This document shows, one piece after another, positions 15,536 through 22,724 of a stretch of DNA of 22,724 nt. The stretch comes from UMGS1370 sp963557065 (GTDB lineage Bacteria; Bacillota; Clostridia; Lachnospirales; Lachnospiraceae), in contig CAUWCT010000059.1 in the NCBI GenBank assembly GCA_963557065.1, positions 1 to 22,724 of the forward strand, given 5' to 3'. The notes beneath the pieces are model-generated. The model was not told where the DNA came from and did no database searches. It saw nothing but the letters and a program-made list of their open reading frames with translations. Both the position numbers and the translations under genes were made by a program. Numbering within the stretch: position 1 is the first letter of the stretch; every line of letters starts with the position of its first letter.

Positions 15536-18042
15536 TACATTTCCCTCCCTGTCACATAAAGGATTGGCAGAACGATTGTTCCATATTCCATTGCACTGTC
15601 GCATACATATCGGACAGAAATCGTATGTCCCGGAGACAGGTACGGCTCCAGCTGCCAGGCTTCAAATACCATCTGGCTGTTGTTTATCAGGTCATACTCT
15701 CCGCTCTCGTAATTATAAAAATAAATGCTTCCCTCAAACGGCTGAATCTGTCCCAGCAAAGCGTTGTCCTTAAACACAGGAGATATATTTTCAAACTGCA
15801 GTTTTTCAATCTCCAGATCGCTTCCAAGGCTGTATTCCAGGGTAACCGGATTGGTGCCGAAAATCGTATTTCCAGATGTCTGGTAGCTGCCATTAATGAT
15901 CTTGGGCGCTGTCCGCATTGCAGAACGGTATACCCGATCTCCTTGTTTCATATCCGCCTCTGCTGCCGCTGTCAGCATGGTCAGACCAGATACCTCATAA
16001 CTGCCTCCGGTTAAAAATGAGTCGGAAGGCTCCTCGCCCCGAAACGCTACAATCCGCGCTCCCGGCTGATAACCTGTCAGATACTCATGCAGATAAAATT
16101 CCAGCAGACTGGTCTTTGCCATGGTTCTCATATACTCTATATTGGAAATATCTGCCTTCCGGTATTTCCACCTGCCGGTAATCTGCTCTGCCGTTGCTCT
16201 GGCCGCCCCTGCCTCCACTGAATAATTTAATACGCTCTGTCCGTCTAACTGCTTTGTCTCTCCTGGCTCCATGTCGCCCACCAGGACTAATGCTCCATAC
16301 AAAATCACTGCCGTATTTTCTATCCGGCAGTCCATGTGATTGGTAATCGTTCCTGTAACCTTTCTCTCAAAATACTGAACCCTGGCCTCAATTCCCTGTT
16401 CGGAAACGTTATCAAACCGTTTCTCCAACTGAAAATAATTGGATGCAAAAGCCGGTACATTCCTTACATCCAGTCTGGTATTCTCTTCCCCGTAATGGAT
16501 GAGAATATTGGGTGTCTCCTGACCTGTAAACTTTGGAATCTGTTCTGCTTCATAATAAGCACTTCTGGTAACGGGGCGCACTGTATAGTCTGCATCAAAC
16601 TGAACCGAATAGGGCCTGTTATCCGGAGTCTGCATATTTACATAGGTAGTCTCTGTTACCACTTCCTCAGATATATCCTGAATGGACGCATAATTAAAAA
16701 AGGTATTGGTAAAACGGGTTTCCCCGCTCATAACGTAAACAATTCCCGTACACAGAAGAGACAGCAGCACTACGCTGGTGCGGTAATATCTGCGCATATT
16801 TCTCTGTTTTAAGAAGAAATAAAGTCCAGGACCCACTAACAGGATGTAGCTGAGAATGACCACCGCATAAAGGCCAATATGCGGCAATTTCTCTACGCTT
16901 CCTGCATTGATAATGCTCTGAACCGACCAGTAGGTATTGGAGGTCCCAACATAAAGATAATCCGACAGCCTGATAATTCTGGTCTCCCCCAAAATTCTGG
17001 TAAAAAGCTGATCTACATAGGATGGATTTTCCAAACAAAATTCTTCCAGATCTGCAAAATCAAATGCTGCTGCCACAATGATCCCGCTTTCTCTGGCCAC
17101 TGATGTGAGAAGGGAAATCCCTCCGCTTTCCATCAAAACATTTCCCTCTGAAAGATTGATATCATTACACTCCAAAAGAACCTTCGATCCTCCGGTCTTT
17201 GAAAACAGATATCCTTCCCCCATATCAATGGGAATTTCGCCCAGAAACACCGGCGTTCCATCCAGATCATCTTCCAGAAAATCATATAAATTGTCGCAGC
17301 CTCTGGCTCCAGTTCCCAAAATCAGCACGCCGCCCCGGTTCACCCACTCTCTGATGGCAGCCAGCTGATCCTCTGAAAGTCTTCTGGTATCATAATTGGT
17401 AATCAGCAGCACATCCAGCTGATCCAATCCTGCTGCCTGGCTTGGAACACTGCCGGCCACCATCTTGCACAGTCTGGTTCTTAAGGTGCTGTAATTGACC
17501 CCAATATCGTTAAAGTACGGGAGTTTATCCTGGGTATCGCTGAGCACTCCTACTAACAGTTCCGGAATATCTTCCCTGGTATTTAACTTTAACCGCTTTT
17601 GAGCAATCTTTTTTTCCTCTTCATCCAAAAGGCTTACATATAGCTGATCTGCCCTGACGCCCAGCGGAATATTTAAATTTTGCTGGCTGGTCTCTTTGCC
17701 TTTTAGCTGCACCGGAAACTCGTACTGATAGATCCGGTAATCCGACTCCATAGACAATACCTGCAGCGTTCCTGTAAATTCGCCTTCTCTTTGATTGGTC
17801 AGGGTTACATAGACCGGAAGATAGCGGCCGCCTTTTGCCATGTTGTCGTATCCGTAGCTGGCCTCCAGTTCCACTTCTGTATGGAGCGCACCATATTCTG
17901 AATCCCTTCCCATCCTCTCTGCCGCCTGAGCCTGTCCCCCCTTAAAAAAGCCGGACAGCACAGTAAATATGACTGTAAAAACCAGAAGGCAGATGAGCAC
18001 AGGTTTACCCGCGCCTTCTGCCCGTTTCTTTTTGACTTTCAT
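15535..18042 (-). CDS. Large exported/membrane protein with GATase-like segment, GldG-like ABC accessory
   Basis: I do not recognise a named gene. The 835 residues start with a basic N-terminus and hydrophobic stretch (15-33) ending in AQA-A near 40, which looks like a cleavable signal. A beta-rich region (about 50-155) precedes a Rossmann-like segment (160-360) with strands ELLVGVLSD, LDVLLITNYDT and WVNRGGVLILGTGARG, the pattern of GATase1-like domains in GldG-type proteins; no nucleophile Cys or catalytic triad is evident. Two helices follow (388-411 and 421-439), then an outward-facing domain of about 390 residues with beta-rich text. It lies 6 nt after the kinase gene and overlaps the ATPase start by one base, so it is part of the same unit. 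Most likely it is an extracytoplasmic partner of the ABC-2 transporter; a sensor or envelope role is also possible. Confidence 0.65.
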   Translation of the reverse strand: MKVKKKRAEGAGKPVLICLLVFTVIFTVLSGFFKGGQAQAAERMGRDSEYGALHTEVELEASYGYDNMAKGGRYLPVYVTLTNQREGEFTGTLQVLSMESDYRIYQYEFPVQLKGKETSQQNLNIPLGVRADQLYVSLLDEEEKKIAQKRLKLNTREDIPELLVGVLSDTQDKLPYFNDIGVNYSTLRTRLCKMVAGSVPSQAAGLDQLDVLLITNYDTRRLSEDQLAAIREWVNRGGVLILGTGARGCDNLYDFLEDDLDGTPVFLGEIPIDMGEGYLFSKTGGSKVLLECNDINLSEGNVLMESGGISLLTSVARESGIIVAAAFDFADLEEFCLENPSYVDQLFTRILGETRIIRLSDYLYVGTSNTYWSVQSIINAGSVEKLPHIGLYAVVILSYILLVGPGLYFFLKQRNMRRYYRTSVVLLSLLCTGIVYVMSGETRFTNTFFNYASIQDISEEVVTETTYVNMQTPDNRPYSVQFDADYTVRPVTRSAYYEAEQIPKFTGQETPNILIHYGEENTRLDVRNVPAFASNYFQLEKRFDNVSEQGIEARVQYFERKVTGTITNHMDCRIENTAVILYGALVLVGDMEPGETKQLDGQSVLNYSVEAGAARATAEQITGRWKYRKADISNIEYMRTMAKTSLLEFYLHEYLTGYQPGARIVAFRGEEPSDSFLTGGSYEVSGLTMLTAAAEADMKQGDRVYRSAMRTAPKIINGSYQTSGNTIFGTNPVTLEYSLGSDLEIEKLQFENISPVFKDNALLGQIQPFEGSIYFYNYESGEYDLINNSQMVFEAWQLEPYLSPGHTISVRYVCDSAMEYGTIVLPILYVTGREM

Positions 18043-18048
18043 ATCCTC

Positions 18049-19182
18049 TCATCCAATCTTGCCGAAATTTTCTTTATTAATATCAAAGTCTGCCTTTAAT
18101 TTCACTGTAAATACCGTACCATTTAAATCACTGGTCACATGAATGTCTCCGCCATGCATATCTACGATATTTTTGGCAATGGCCAGCCCCAGTCCCGTGC
18201 CGCCGGTTGCAGCAGAGCGGGAATGCTCGACCCGGTAAAACTTATTAAACAGAAGAGGCAAATCTTTTTCCGGTATCACATAGCCAAAATTTGTGACTGA
18301 AACCGTCACCACTGTATCCTCTGCCTCTACGTCTACAATAATCCGTTTGCCGTCTGCCCCGTATTTGATGGCATTGTTGATCAGATTGTCAAACAGTCTG
18401 GCCAGCAGATCGCCATCTGCAGTAATTACCTTTACCGGCACATTGCTGCGAAGCTCATAGACCAGATTTTTTTCCATAAAGCTGGGATAAAACTCTTCCA
18501 ATAGCTGGCTTAACAGCTTGATAATATCCACCTGGCCTACCTTCATGGAAATCTTGCCGCAGTTCAGCTTGGTAAATCCAAACAGTTCTTCAATCAGCTT
18601 TTCCAGCCGCTTTGCCTTGGTATACGCAATATCAATGTATTTTTTTTCCATTTCAGGTGGAAGGGAATTGTCCACTGACAACAGTTCCAGGTATCCGATA
18701 ATCGAAGTCAGCGGAGTCCGCAAATCATGAGCAATATTGGTAATCAGTTCATTTTTTGTTCGCTCCGACTCCCTCTCTTTGTCCATCAGGCTGCGAATGT
18801 CCTGGGTCATCTGATTTAAGCTGGCCGCCATGCTGGAAAACTCATCATCCCCTATCACTTCTACTTCTGTGTTTAAGTCTCCCTCTGAAATATTCTGCAT
18901 TGCTTCATAAAGTTTCCTGATATACTCCAAAGAACGTTTCTGCAGCAGAAGAAACAAGACAGAGAACACAATAATTCCCAGAATCACATAGAATAAGACT
19001 CCTATGGTCCCAGACTGCACTGCCCTGACAAAACGCCCGCCTCTCCCGCTCTCTCTCAGATAGTCCATCACCATGGAAACATTGGTTACTAAAAATATCT
19101 CTACCAGACAGGTGACGATAGCGCTGTAGAAAATGTTGGCTAATACTCTGGCGTAAAAGCGCCCGCTCATATCATTTTTCAA
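18049..19182 (-). CDS. Sensor histidine kinase, VanS-like, with very short external loop
   Basis: The 377-residue kinase has helix 1 at about 14-34, an external loop of only about 25 residues (NVSMVMDYLRESGRGGRFVR is its core), helix 2 at about 58-80, and a HAMP domain (about 82-133). The dimerisation domain carries the phosphoacceptor His152 in NIAHDLRTPLTS. The ATPase domain has the N box DNLINNAIKYG (265-275) and G2 GGTGLGLAI (327-335); the G1 DxGxG is altered to TNFGYVI, as in VanS relatives. Such a short loop fits kinases that sense within the membrane or through a partner transporter. The start is uncertain: TTG at 19182 has AGGA about 7 nt upstream, while ATG at 19170 sits one base after the regulator stop (TGATATG) without a clear site. 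It is coupled to the regulator gene upstream. Confidence 0.92.
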   Translation of the reverse strand: MKNDMSGRFYARVLANIFYSAIVTCLVEIFLVTNVSMVMDYLRESGRGGRFVRAVQSGTIGVLFYVILGIIVFSVLFLLLQKRSLEYIRKLYEAMQNISEGDLNTEVEVIGDDEFSSMAASLNQMTQDIRSLMDKERESERTKNELITNIAHDLRTPLTSIIGYLELLSVDNSLPPEMEKKYIDIAYTKAKRLEKLIEELFGFTKLNCGKISMKVGQVDIIKLLSQLLEEFYPSFMEKNLVYELRSNVPVKVITADGDLLARLFDNLINNAIKYGADGKRIIVDVEAEDTVVTVSVTNFGYVIPEKDLPLLFNKFYRVEHSRSAATGGTGLGLAIAKNIVDMHGGDIHVTSDLNGTVFTVKLKADFDINKENFGKIG

Positions 19183-19882
19183 TCTTGTATCCTACTCCCC
19201 ATACGGTTGTGATAATCTTGTTTTGCCTGGTGTCCTCTTTCATCTTGCCTCTCAGCCGCCGGATATGTACCATGACTGTATTGTTAGCCTCATAGACTTT
19301 CTCATTCCAGACCTTTTCAAAAATCTCATCTGTACTGAACACATGGCCCGGATTCGATGCCAGCAAATATAAAATATCAAATTCAATGGGTGTCAGCTTA
19401 ATCTCTTCCCCATAAACCGAAACTTTGTGGTTGTCTTTATTGATGGTCAGGCCCTTTACAATAATCTCATTTTTTCCGGCTGCTTCTGTATGGACTGCGC
19501 TGCTGGGATTTAACTGGGTGTACCGTCTTAACTGGGACTTTACCCTGGCAGTCAGTTCCAATGGGTTAAACGGTTTGGTCACATAATCGTCTGCACCTGT
19601 GCCAAGTCCCAGAATCTTATCCAAATCCGTCGATTTGGCGCTGAGCATAATAATCGGGATATTGTTGGTTTCCCGAATCTTTTTGCACATTTCCAGGCCA
19701 TCCATACCAGGCATCATAATGTCTAATAAAACCAGATGAATCTCTTCTGTGTCCAGAATATCCAGTCCCTCTTTTGCATTGTTGGCCTTATATACTTTGT
19801 ACCCGTCGCTTACCAGGTAAATCTCAATCAGATCCGCAATCTCTTTTTCATCATCTACAACCAGGATATTGGTATCCGCCAT
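19172..19882 (-). CDS. OmpR/PhoB-family response regulator, VanR-like
   Basis: The 236-residue regulator has a receiver domain (1-120) with acidic pocket Asp10/Asp11, phosphoacceptor Asp54 in LLDIMMPGMDG, Ser81 and Lys103 in VTKPF. The C-terminal winged helix (about 135-234) has the typical KLTPIEFDILYLLASNPG, NTVMVHIRRLRGKM and TVWGVGYKI. GAGGAGG lies about 7 nt before the ATG. It is the first gene of the five-gene unit and should bind the paired TGTAAG repeats just upstream, activating its own operon. The VanR/VanS likeness is structural; no vancomycin resistance ligase or dipeptidase genes are present. Confidence 0.95.
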   Translation of the reverse strand: MADTNILVVDDEKEIADLIEIYLVSDGYKVYKANNAKEGLDILDTEEIHLVLLDIMMPGMDGLEMCKKIRETNNIPIIMLSAKSTDLDKILGLGTGADDYVTKPFNPLELTARVKSQLRRYTQLNPSSAVHTEAAGKNEIIVKGLTINKDNHKVSVYGEEIKLTPIEFDILYLLASNPGHVFSTDEIFEKVWNEKVYEANNTVMVHIRRLRGKMKEDTRQNKIITTVWGVGYKIEK

Positions 19883-19937
19883 GTCTCTTCCTCCTCATTG
19901 GTCCTGCCAGCATATGCCGGCATCTGTACTTGTTTCT

Positions 19938-19981
19938 ATCTTACCATAAATACAACAACTTTGCCTTACATTTCTCTTACA
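19938..19981 (-). promoter_or_regulatory. Promoter with response-regulator direct repeats
   Basis: On the minus strand TGTAAG occurs at 19976-19981 and again at 19965-19970, an 11-bp period (one helical turn), which is how OmpR/PhoB-type dimers bind. A -10-like TAAGAT lies at 19938-19943, and the proximal repeat overlaps the expected -35 position, where the match (AGGCAA) is poor. This layout is typical of an activator-dependent promoter and gives a leader of about 50 nt. Confidence 0.55.
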
Positions 19982-20015
19982 AAATATGCGGATTTTTCCA
20001 AATAATGAATCCGGC

Positions 20016-20051
20016 AAAAGAAAACGCCAGACCTGCTGACAAGTCTGACGT
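20016..20051 (-). terminator. Intrinsic terminator of clpB
   Basis: In transcript sense ACGTCAGACT (20051-20042) pairs with GGTCTGGCGT (20033-20024), ten pairs including two G-U, with an 8-nt loop. It is followed at once by TTTTCTTTT. It lies about 22 nt after the clpB stop and upstream of the regulator promoter, insulating the two units. Confidence 0.85.
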
Positions 20052-20072
20052 CTCTTTGCACTTCCTATAGAT

Positions 20073-22664
20073 TTATTCTGCGTAAGCAATCAGTTTGCTT
20101 CCGTCATCGGATACATCAATGACAATGGTATTTCCGGCTCTTACCCCATCGCTTAAGATTAGTTTTGCCGCCAGGGTTTCTACGTGTTTCTGAAGATATC
20201 TCTTTAACGGACGTGCGCCGTATACCGGGTCGTAGCCTCTGTCGCTGACAAAGGTCTTTGCCTGACTGGTCAGTTCTACCTTCAATTCTTTATCTGCCAG
20301 ACGCCTGTTGACGTCTGCAATCAGCAGGTCTACAATACCACTGATGTTGTCTCTGGTAAGAGGCTTGAACAGAATGGTTTCGTCCAGACGGTTTAAAAAT
20401 TCCGGTCTGAAATGGGCGCGCAGATCATTCATTACCAGTTCTTCGGCTTCCGGACGGATACCTCCGTCTTCTCCGATTCCTTCCAGCAGATACTGAGAAC
20501 CGATGTTGGAGGTCATAATTAAAATGGTATTTTTAAAGTCTACGGTCTTTCCCATAGAGTCAGTAATACGTCCGTCGTCCAGAACCTGTAAAAGTACGTT
20601 AAATACGTCCGGATGAGCTTTTTCTACCTCATCAAACAAGACAACGGAATACGGTTTTCTTCTGACTGCTTCTGTCAGCTGTCCGCCTTCCTCATATCCC
20701 ACATATCCTGGAGGCGCTCCGATTAAACGGGCTACGGAATGTTTCTCCATGTATTCGCTCATATCGATACGAACCATGCTGTTTTCATCGTCAAACAGGG
20801 CTTCTGCCAATGCTTTGGCAAGCTCGGTTTTGCCTACGCCGGTCGGACCTAAGAACAAGAAGGAACCAATGGGTTTGGTTGGATCCTTGATGCCTGCCTT
20901 GGAACGGATAATGGCTTCCGTTACCTTTTCCACGCCTTCTTCCTGTCCGATGACTCTCTTATGGAGAACCTCGTCTAAATGAAGGGTCTTGCTTCTCTCG
21001 CTTTCCGTCAGTTTGGCTACCGGAATACCAGTCCATCTGGAAATAATTCTGGCGATTTCATCCTCAGAAACACTTTCATGTACCAGGCTTAAATCCTGAT
21101 TGCGGACTTTTTCTTCCTCTGCCTCCAACTCTTTCTGTAGCTGAGGCAGCTTGCCATACTGCAGTTCTGCTGCTTTATTTAAATCATATTTCTGCTGTGC
21201 ATCCTGGATCTGACGGTTGACTGCTTCAATCTCTTCTCTTAAAGAGGAAAGACGGTCCACACTGGCTTTTTCGTTTTCCCACTGGGCTTTCTTAGCCGCA
21301 AATTCATCGTGGAGTTCTGCCAGTTCTTTCTGAAGATCTGCCAGACGATCCTGGCTTAACCGATCCGTCTCTTTCTTTAAGGCTGCCTCTTCAATCTCCA
21401 TCTGCATGGTCTTTCTGGACAATTCATCCAGCTCTGCAGGCATGGAATCCATCTCTGTTTTAATCAGGGCACAGGCCTCGTCTACCAGGTCAATGGCCTT
21501 ATCCGGCAGGAACCGGTCGCTGATATAACGGTTGGAAAGAACAGCCGCGGAAACCAGGGCAGAGTCATTAATCTTAACGCCATGGAATACCTCATAACGC
21601 TCTTTTAATCCTCTCAGGATGGAAATTGTATCTTCCACTGTTGGTTCATCTACCGTAACCGGCTGGAATCGCCGCTCCAGGGCTGCGTCTTTTTCAATAT
21701 ATTTGCGGTACTCGTCTAAGGTCGTCGCGCCGATACAGTGAAGTTCGCCTCTTGCCAACATTGGCTTTAACATATTGCCGGCATCCATGGATCCTTCTGT
21801 CTTTCCGGCGCCTACAATGGTATGCAGCTCGTCGATAAACAGAATAATCTGACCTTGGCTCTTTTTTACTTCTTCCAAAACTGCCTTTAACCGCTCTTCA
21901 AACTCGCCGCGGTATTTGGCTCCGGCTACCAGCGCCCCCATGTCCAGGGCAAACAGCTTCTTATTTTTCAGGCCTTCCGGCACATCGCCTCTGACAATTC
22001 GTTGGGCAAGTCCTTCTACAACCGCTGTCTTACCAACGCCCGGTTCACCGATTAAAACCGGATTATTCTTGGTTTTTCTGGACAGAATCCGGACTACATT
22101 ACGGATCTCGCTGTCTCGGCCAATGACTGGGTCTAACTTCTGGTCTCTCGCCCGCTCTACCAAATCATAGCCGTACTTGCTTAGCGTGTCATAGGTTGCT
22201 TCCGGGTTGTCGCTGACTACCCGCTGGTTTCCCCTGACCGTAGAAAGGGCCTGGAGAAACCGCTCTCTGGTTATATTGTAAAGCCGGAATAATTCTTTCA
22301 TGGCATGATCCGGCTGTTTCATCATTGCTAGGAATAAATGTTCTACGGACACATACTCGTCGCCCATAGCTTTTGCTTCGTCCTCTGCATGAACCAGGAC
22401 TTTGTTCAAATCATTGCTGACATAAAGCTGTCCGCCTCCACTGACTTTCGGAAGCTTTTCCACTGCTTTTCTTGCTTCGTCCCGAATCAGTTCCGGCTGA
22501 ATCTCCATCTTTGTCATCAGCTTTAAAATCAGACTGTCTTCCAGTTCCAACAGACTTATAAACAGGTGTTCCTGCTCAATCTGCTGATTTCCATACTCAT
22601 AAGCCAGTTTCTCACATCCTTGAACTGCTGCCAGGGATTTTTGGGTAAATTTATTGATATTCAT
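20073..22664 (-). CDS. clpB: ATP-dependent disaggregase ClpB (Hsp100)
   Basis: The 863-residue protein has the full ClpB layout. The N domain (1-145) has two Clp repeats. NBD1 has Walker A GEPGVGKT (206-213) and Walker B ILFIDE (274-279). The coiled-coil middle domain, about 400-530, marks ClpB rather than ClpA or ClpC. NBD2 has Walker A GPTGVGKT (606-613), Walker B VVLFDE (674-679) and pore motif GYVG (653-656). The C-terminal domain has GARPLKRYLQ. ClpB works with DnaK/DnaJ/GrpE to pull proteins out of aggregates in the cytoplasm. The ATG is preceded by GAGGAGG about 5 nt away. An inverted repeat lies in the leader and a strong terminator after the stop, so it is a single-gene unit. Confidence 0.97.
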   Translation of the reverse strand: MNINKFTQKSLAAVQGCEKLAYEYGNQQIEQEHLFISLLELEDSLILKLMTKMEIQPELIRDEARKAVEKLPKVSGGGQLYVSNDLNKVLVHAEDEAKAMGDEYVSVEHLFLAMMKQPDHAMKELFRLYNITRERFLQALSTVRGNQRVVSDNPEATYDTLSKYGYDLVERARDQKLDPVIGRDSEIRNVVRILSRKTKNNPVLIGEPGVGKTAVVEGLAQRIVRGDVPEGLKNKKLFALDMGALVAGAKYRGEFEERLKAVLEEVKKSQGQIILFIDELHTIVGAGKTEGSMDAGNMLKPMLARGELHCIGATTLDEYRKYIEKDAALERRFQPVTVDEPTVEDTISILRGLKERYEVFHGVKINDSALVSAAVLSNRYISDRFLPDKAIDLVDEACALIKTEMDSMPAELDELSRKTMQMEIEEAALKKETDRLSQDRLADLQKELAELHDEFAAKKAQWENEKASVDRLSSLREEIEAVNRQIQDAQQKYDLNKAAELQYGKLPQLQKELEAEEEKVRNQDLSLVHESVSEDEIARIISRWTGIPVAKLTESERSKTLHLDEVLHKRVIGQEEGVEKVTEAIIRSKAGIKDPTKPIGSFLFLGPTGVGKTELAKALAEALFDDENSMVRIDMSEYMEKHSVARLIGAPPGYVGYEEGGQLTEAVRRKPYSVVLFDEVEKAHPDVFNVLLQVLDDGRITDSMGKTVDFKNTILIMTSNIGSQYLLEGIGEDGGIRPEAEELVMNDLRAHFRPEFLNRLDETILFKPLTRDNISGIVDLLIADVNRRLADKELKVELTSQAKTFVSDRGYDPVYGARPLKRYLQKHVETLAAKLILSDGVRAGNTIVIDVSDDGSKLIAYAE

Positions 22665-22681
22665 ACTGCTCCTCCTCGTAT

Positions 22682-22720
22682 AATAAGTTTGTAAGCAAGA
22701 AAACAGCTTACAGACTTATT
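22682..22720 (-). promoter_or_regulatory. Inverted repeat with 9-nt spacer upstream of clpB, possible heat-shock operator or leader hairpin
   Basis: AATAAGTTTGTAAGC (22682-22696) and GCTTACAGACTTATT (22706-22720) are 15-bp arms with a single mismatch around a 9-nt spacer, ending about 17 nt upstream of the clpB start. CIRCE also has a 9-nt spacer, but its TTAGCACTC arms are absent, and no CtsR heptamer repeat is seen. The promoter probably lies at or beyond the right edge. Confidence 0.55.
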
Positions 22721-22724
22721 CTTT

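Noticed and set aside
15535..15604. Longer N-terminus of the ABC ATPase
   Set aside because: The extra 23 residues do not resemble the family, and the ATG at 15535 has a strong GGAGGG site and the usual MLKIKNLEKTFG start.
19172..19882. Vancomycin resistance operon (VanRS likeness)
   Set aside because: Only the two-component pair looks VanRS-like. No ligase, dehydrogenase, racemase or dipeptidase gene follows; the operon encodes an ABC module.
22691..22711. TGTAAG in the clpB leader as a target of the VanR-like regulator
   Set aside because: The six bases occur as inverted and not direct repeats and without the 11-bp period, so the match is probably chance.
22665..22724. CIRCE or CtsR operator before clpB
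   Set aside because: The TTAGCACTC arms and the GGTCAAA-type heptamers are absent from the 60 bp available; only an unrelated inverted repeat is present.

Overview
The window looks like the chromosome of a low-to-moderate-GC anaerobic gut Firmicute, most likely a Lachnospiraceae-type clostridium. I infer this from the AGGAGG-type ribosome binding sites, an LplA-type lipoprotein with an LplB/LplC-like permease pair and no dedicated ATPase, a membrane-anchored AraC regulator, a VanR/VanS-like two-component pair and a clostridial FeoB. No rRNA, tRNA or CRISPR was seen.

Left edge (1-506): a broken tetM/EF-G-like translation GTPase gene keeps its promoter and ribosome binding site but stops after about 66 codons. 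Next, 507-11442 is a glycosaminoglycan-type utilisation locus. A sulfatase on the + strand converges on a minus-strand gene string in the order permease 1, permease 2, solute-binding lipoprotein, membrane-bound AraC regulator, chondroitin-ABC-lyase-like PL8 enzyme. Neither the PL8 lyase nor the sulfatase has a visible signal peptide. The inferred scheme is import of sulfated oligosaccharides by the ABC transporter, then eliminative cleavage and desulfation in the cytoplasm. A decayed insertion sequence with the first 43 codons of a transposase sits inside this operon, between permease 2 and the binding protein. A 13-bp perfect hairpin separates the binding-protein gene from the regulator gene.

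Centre (11455-13689): a control region of about 370 bp separates the transporter from a divergent feoB with no feoA beside it. It holds a good minus-strand promoter, two inverted repeats and a leader hairpin before feoB.

Right (13639-19882): five tightly packed or overlapping minus-strand genes encode an OmpR-type regulator, a histidine kinase with an extremely small external loop, an 835-residue exported/membrane protein with a Rossmann-like (GATase-like) segment, an ABC ATPase and an ABC-2 permease. This resembles a sensing-plus-ABC module with a GldG-like accessory protein and is the best candidate here for an incompletely described system. Its promoter carries two TGTAAG direct repeats at an 11-bp period, as expected for autoregulation by the OmpR-type regulator.

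Right edge (20016-22724): clpB, ending in a clear intrinsic terminator. It is preceded by a 15-bp inverted repeat with a 9-nt spacer; the spacer length is like that of CIRCE but the sequence is not.
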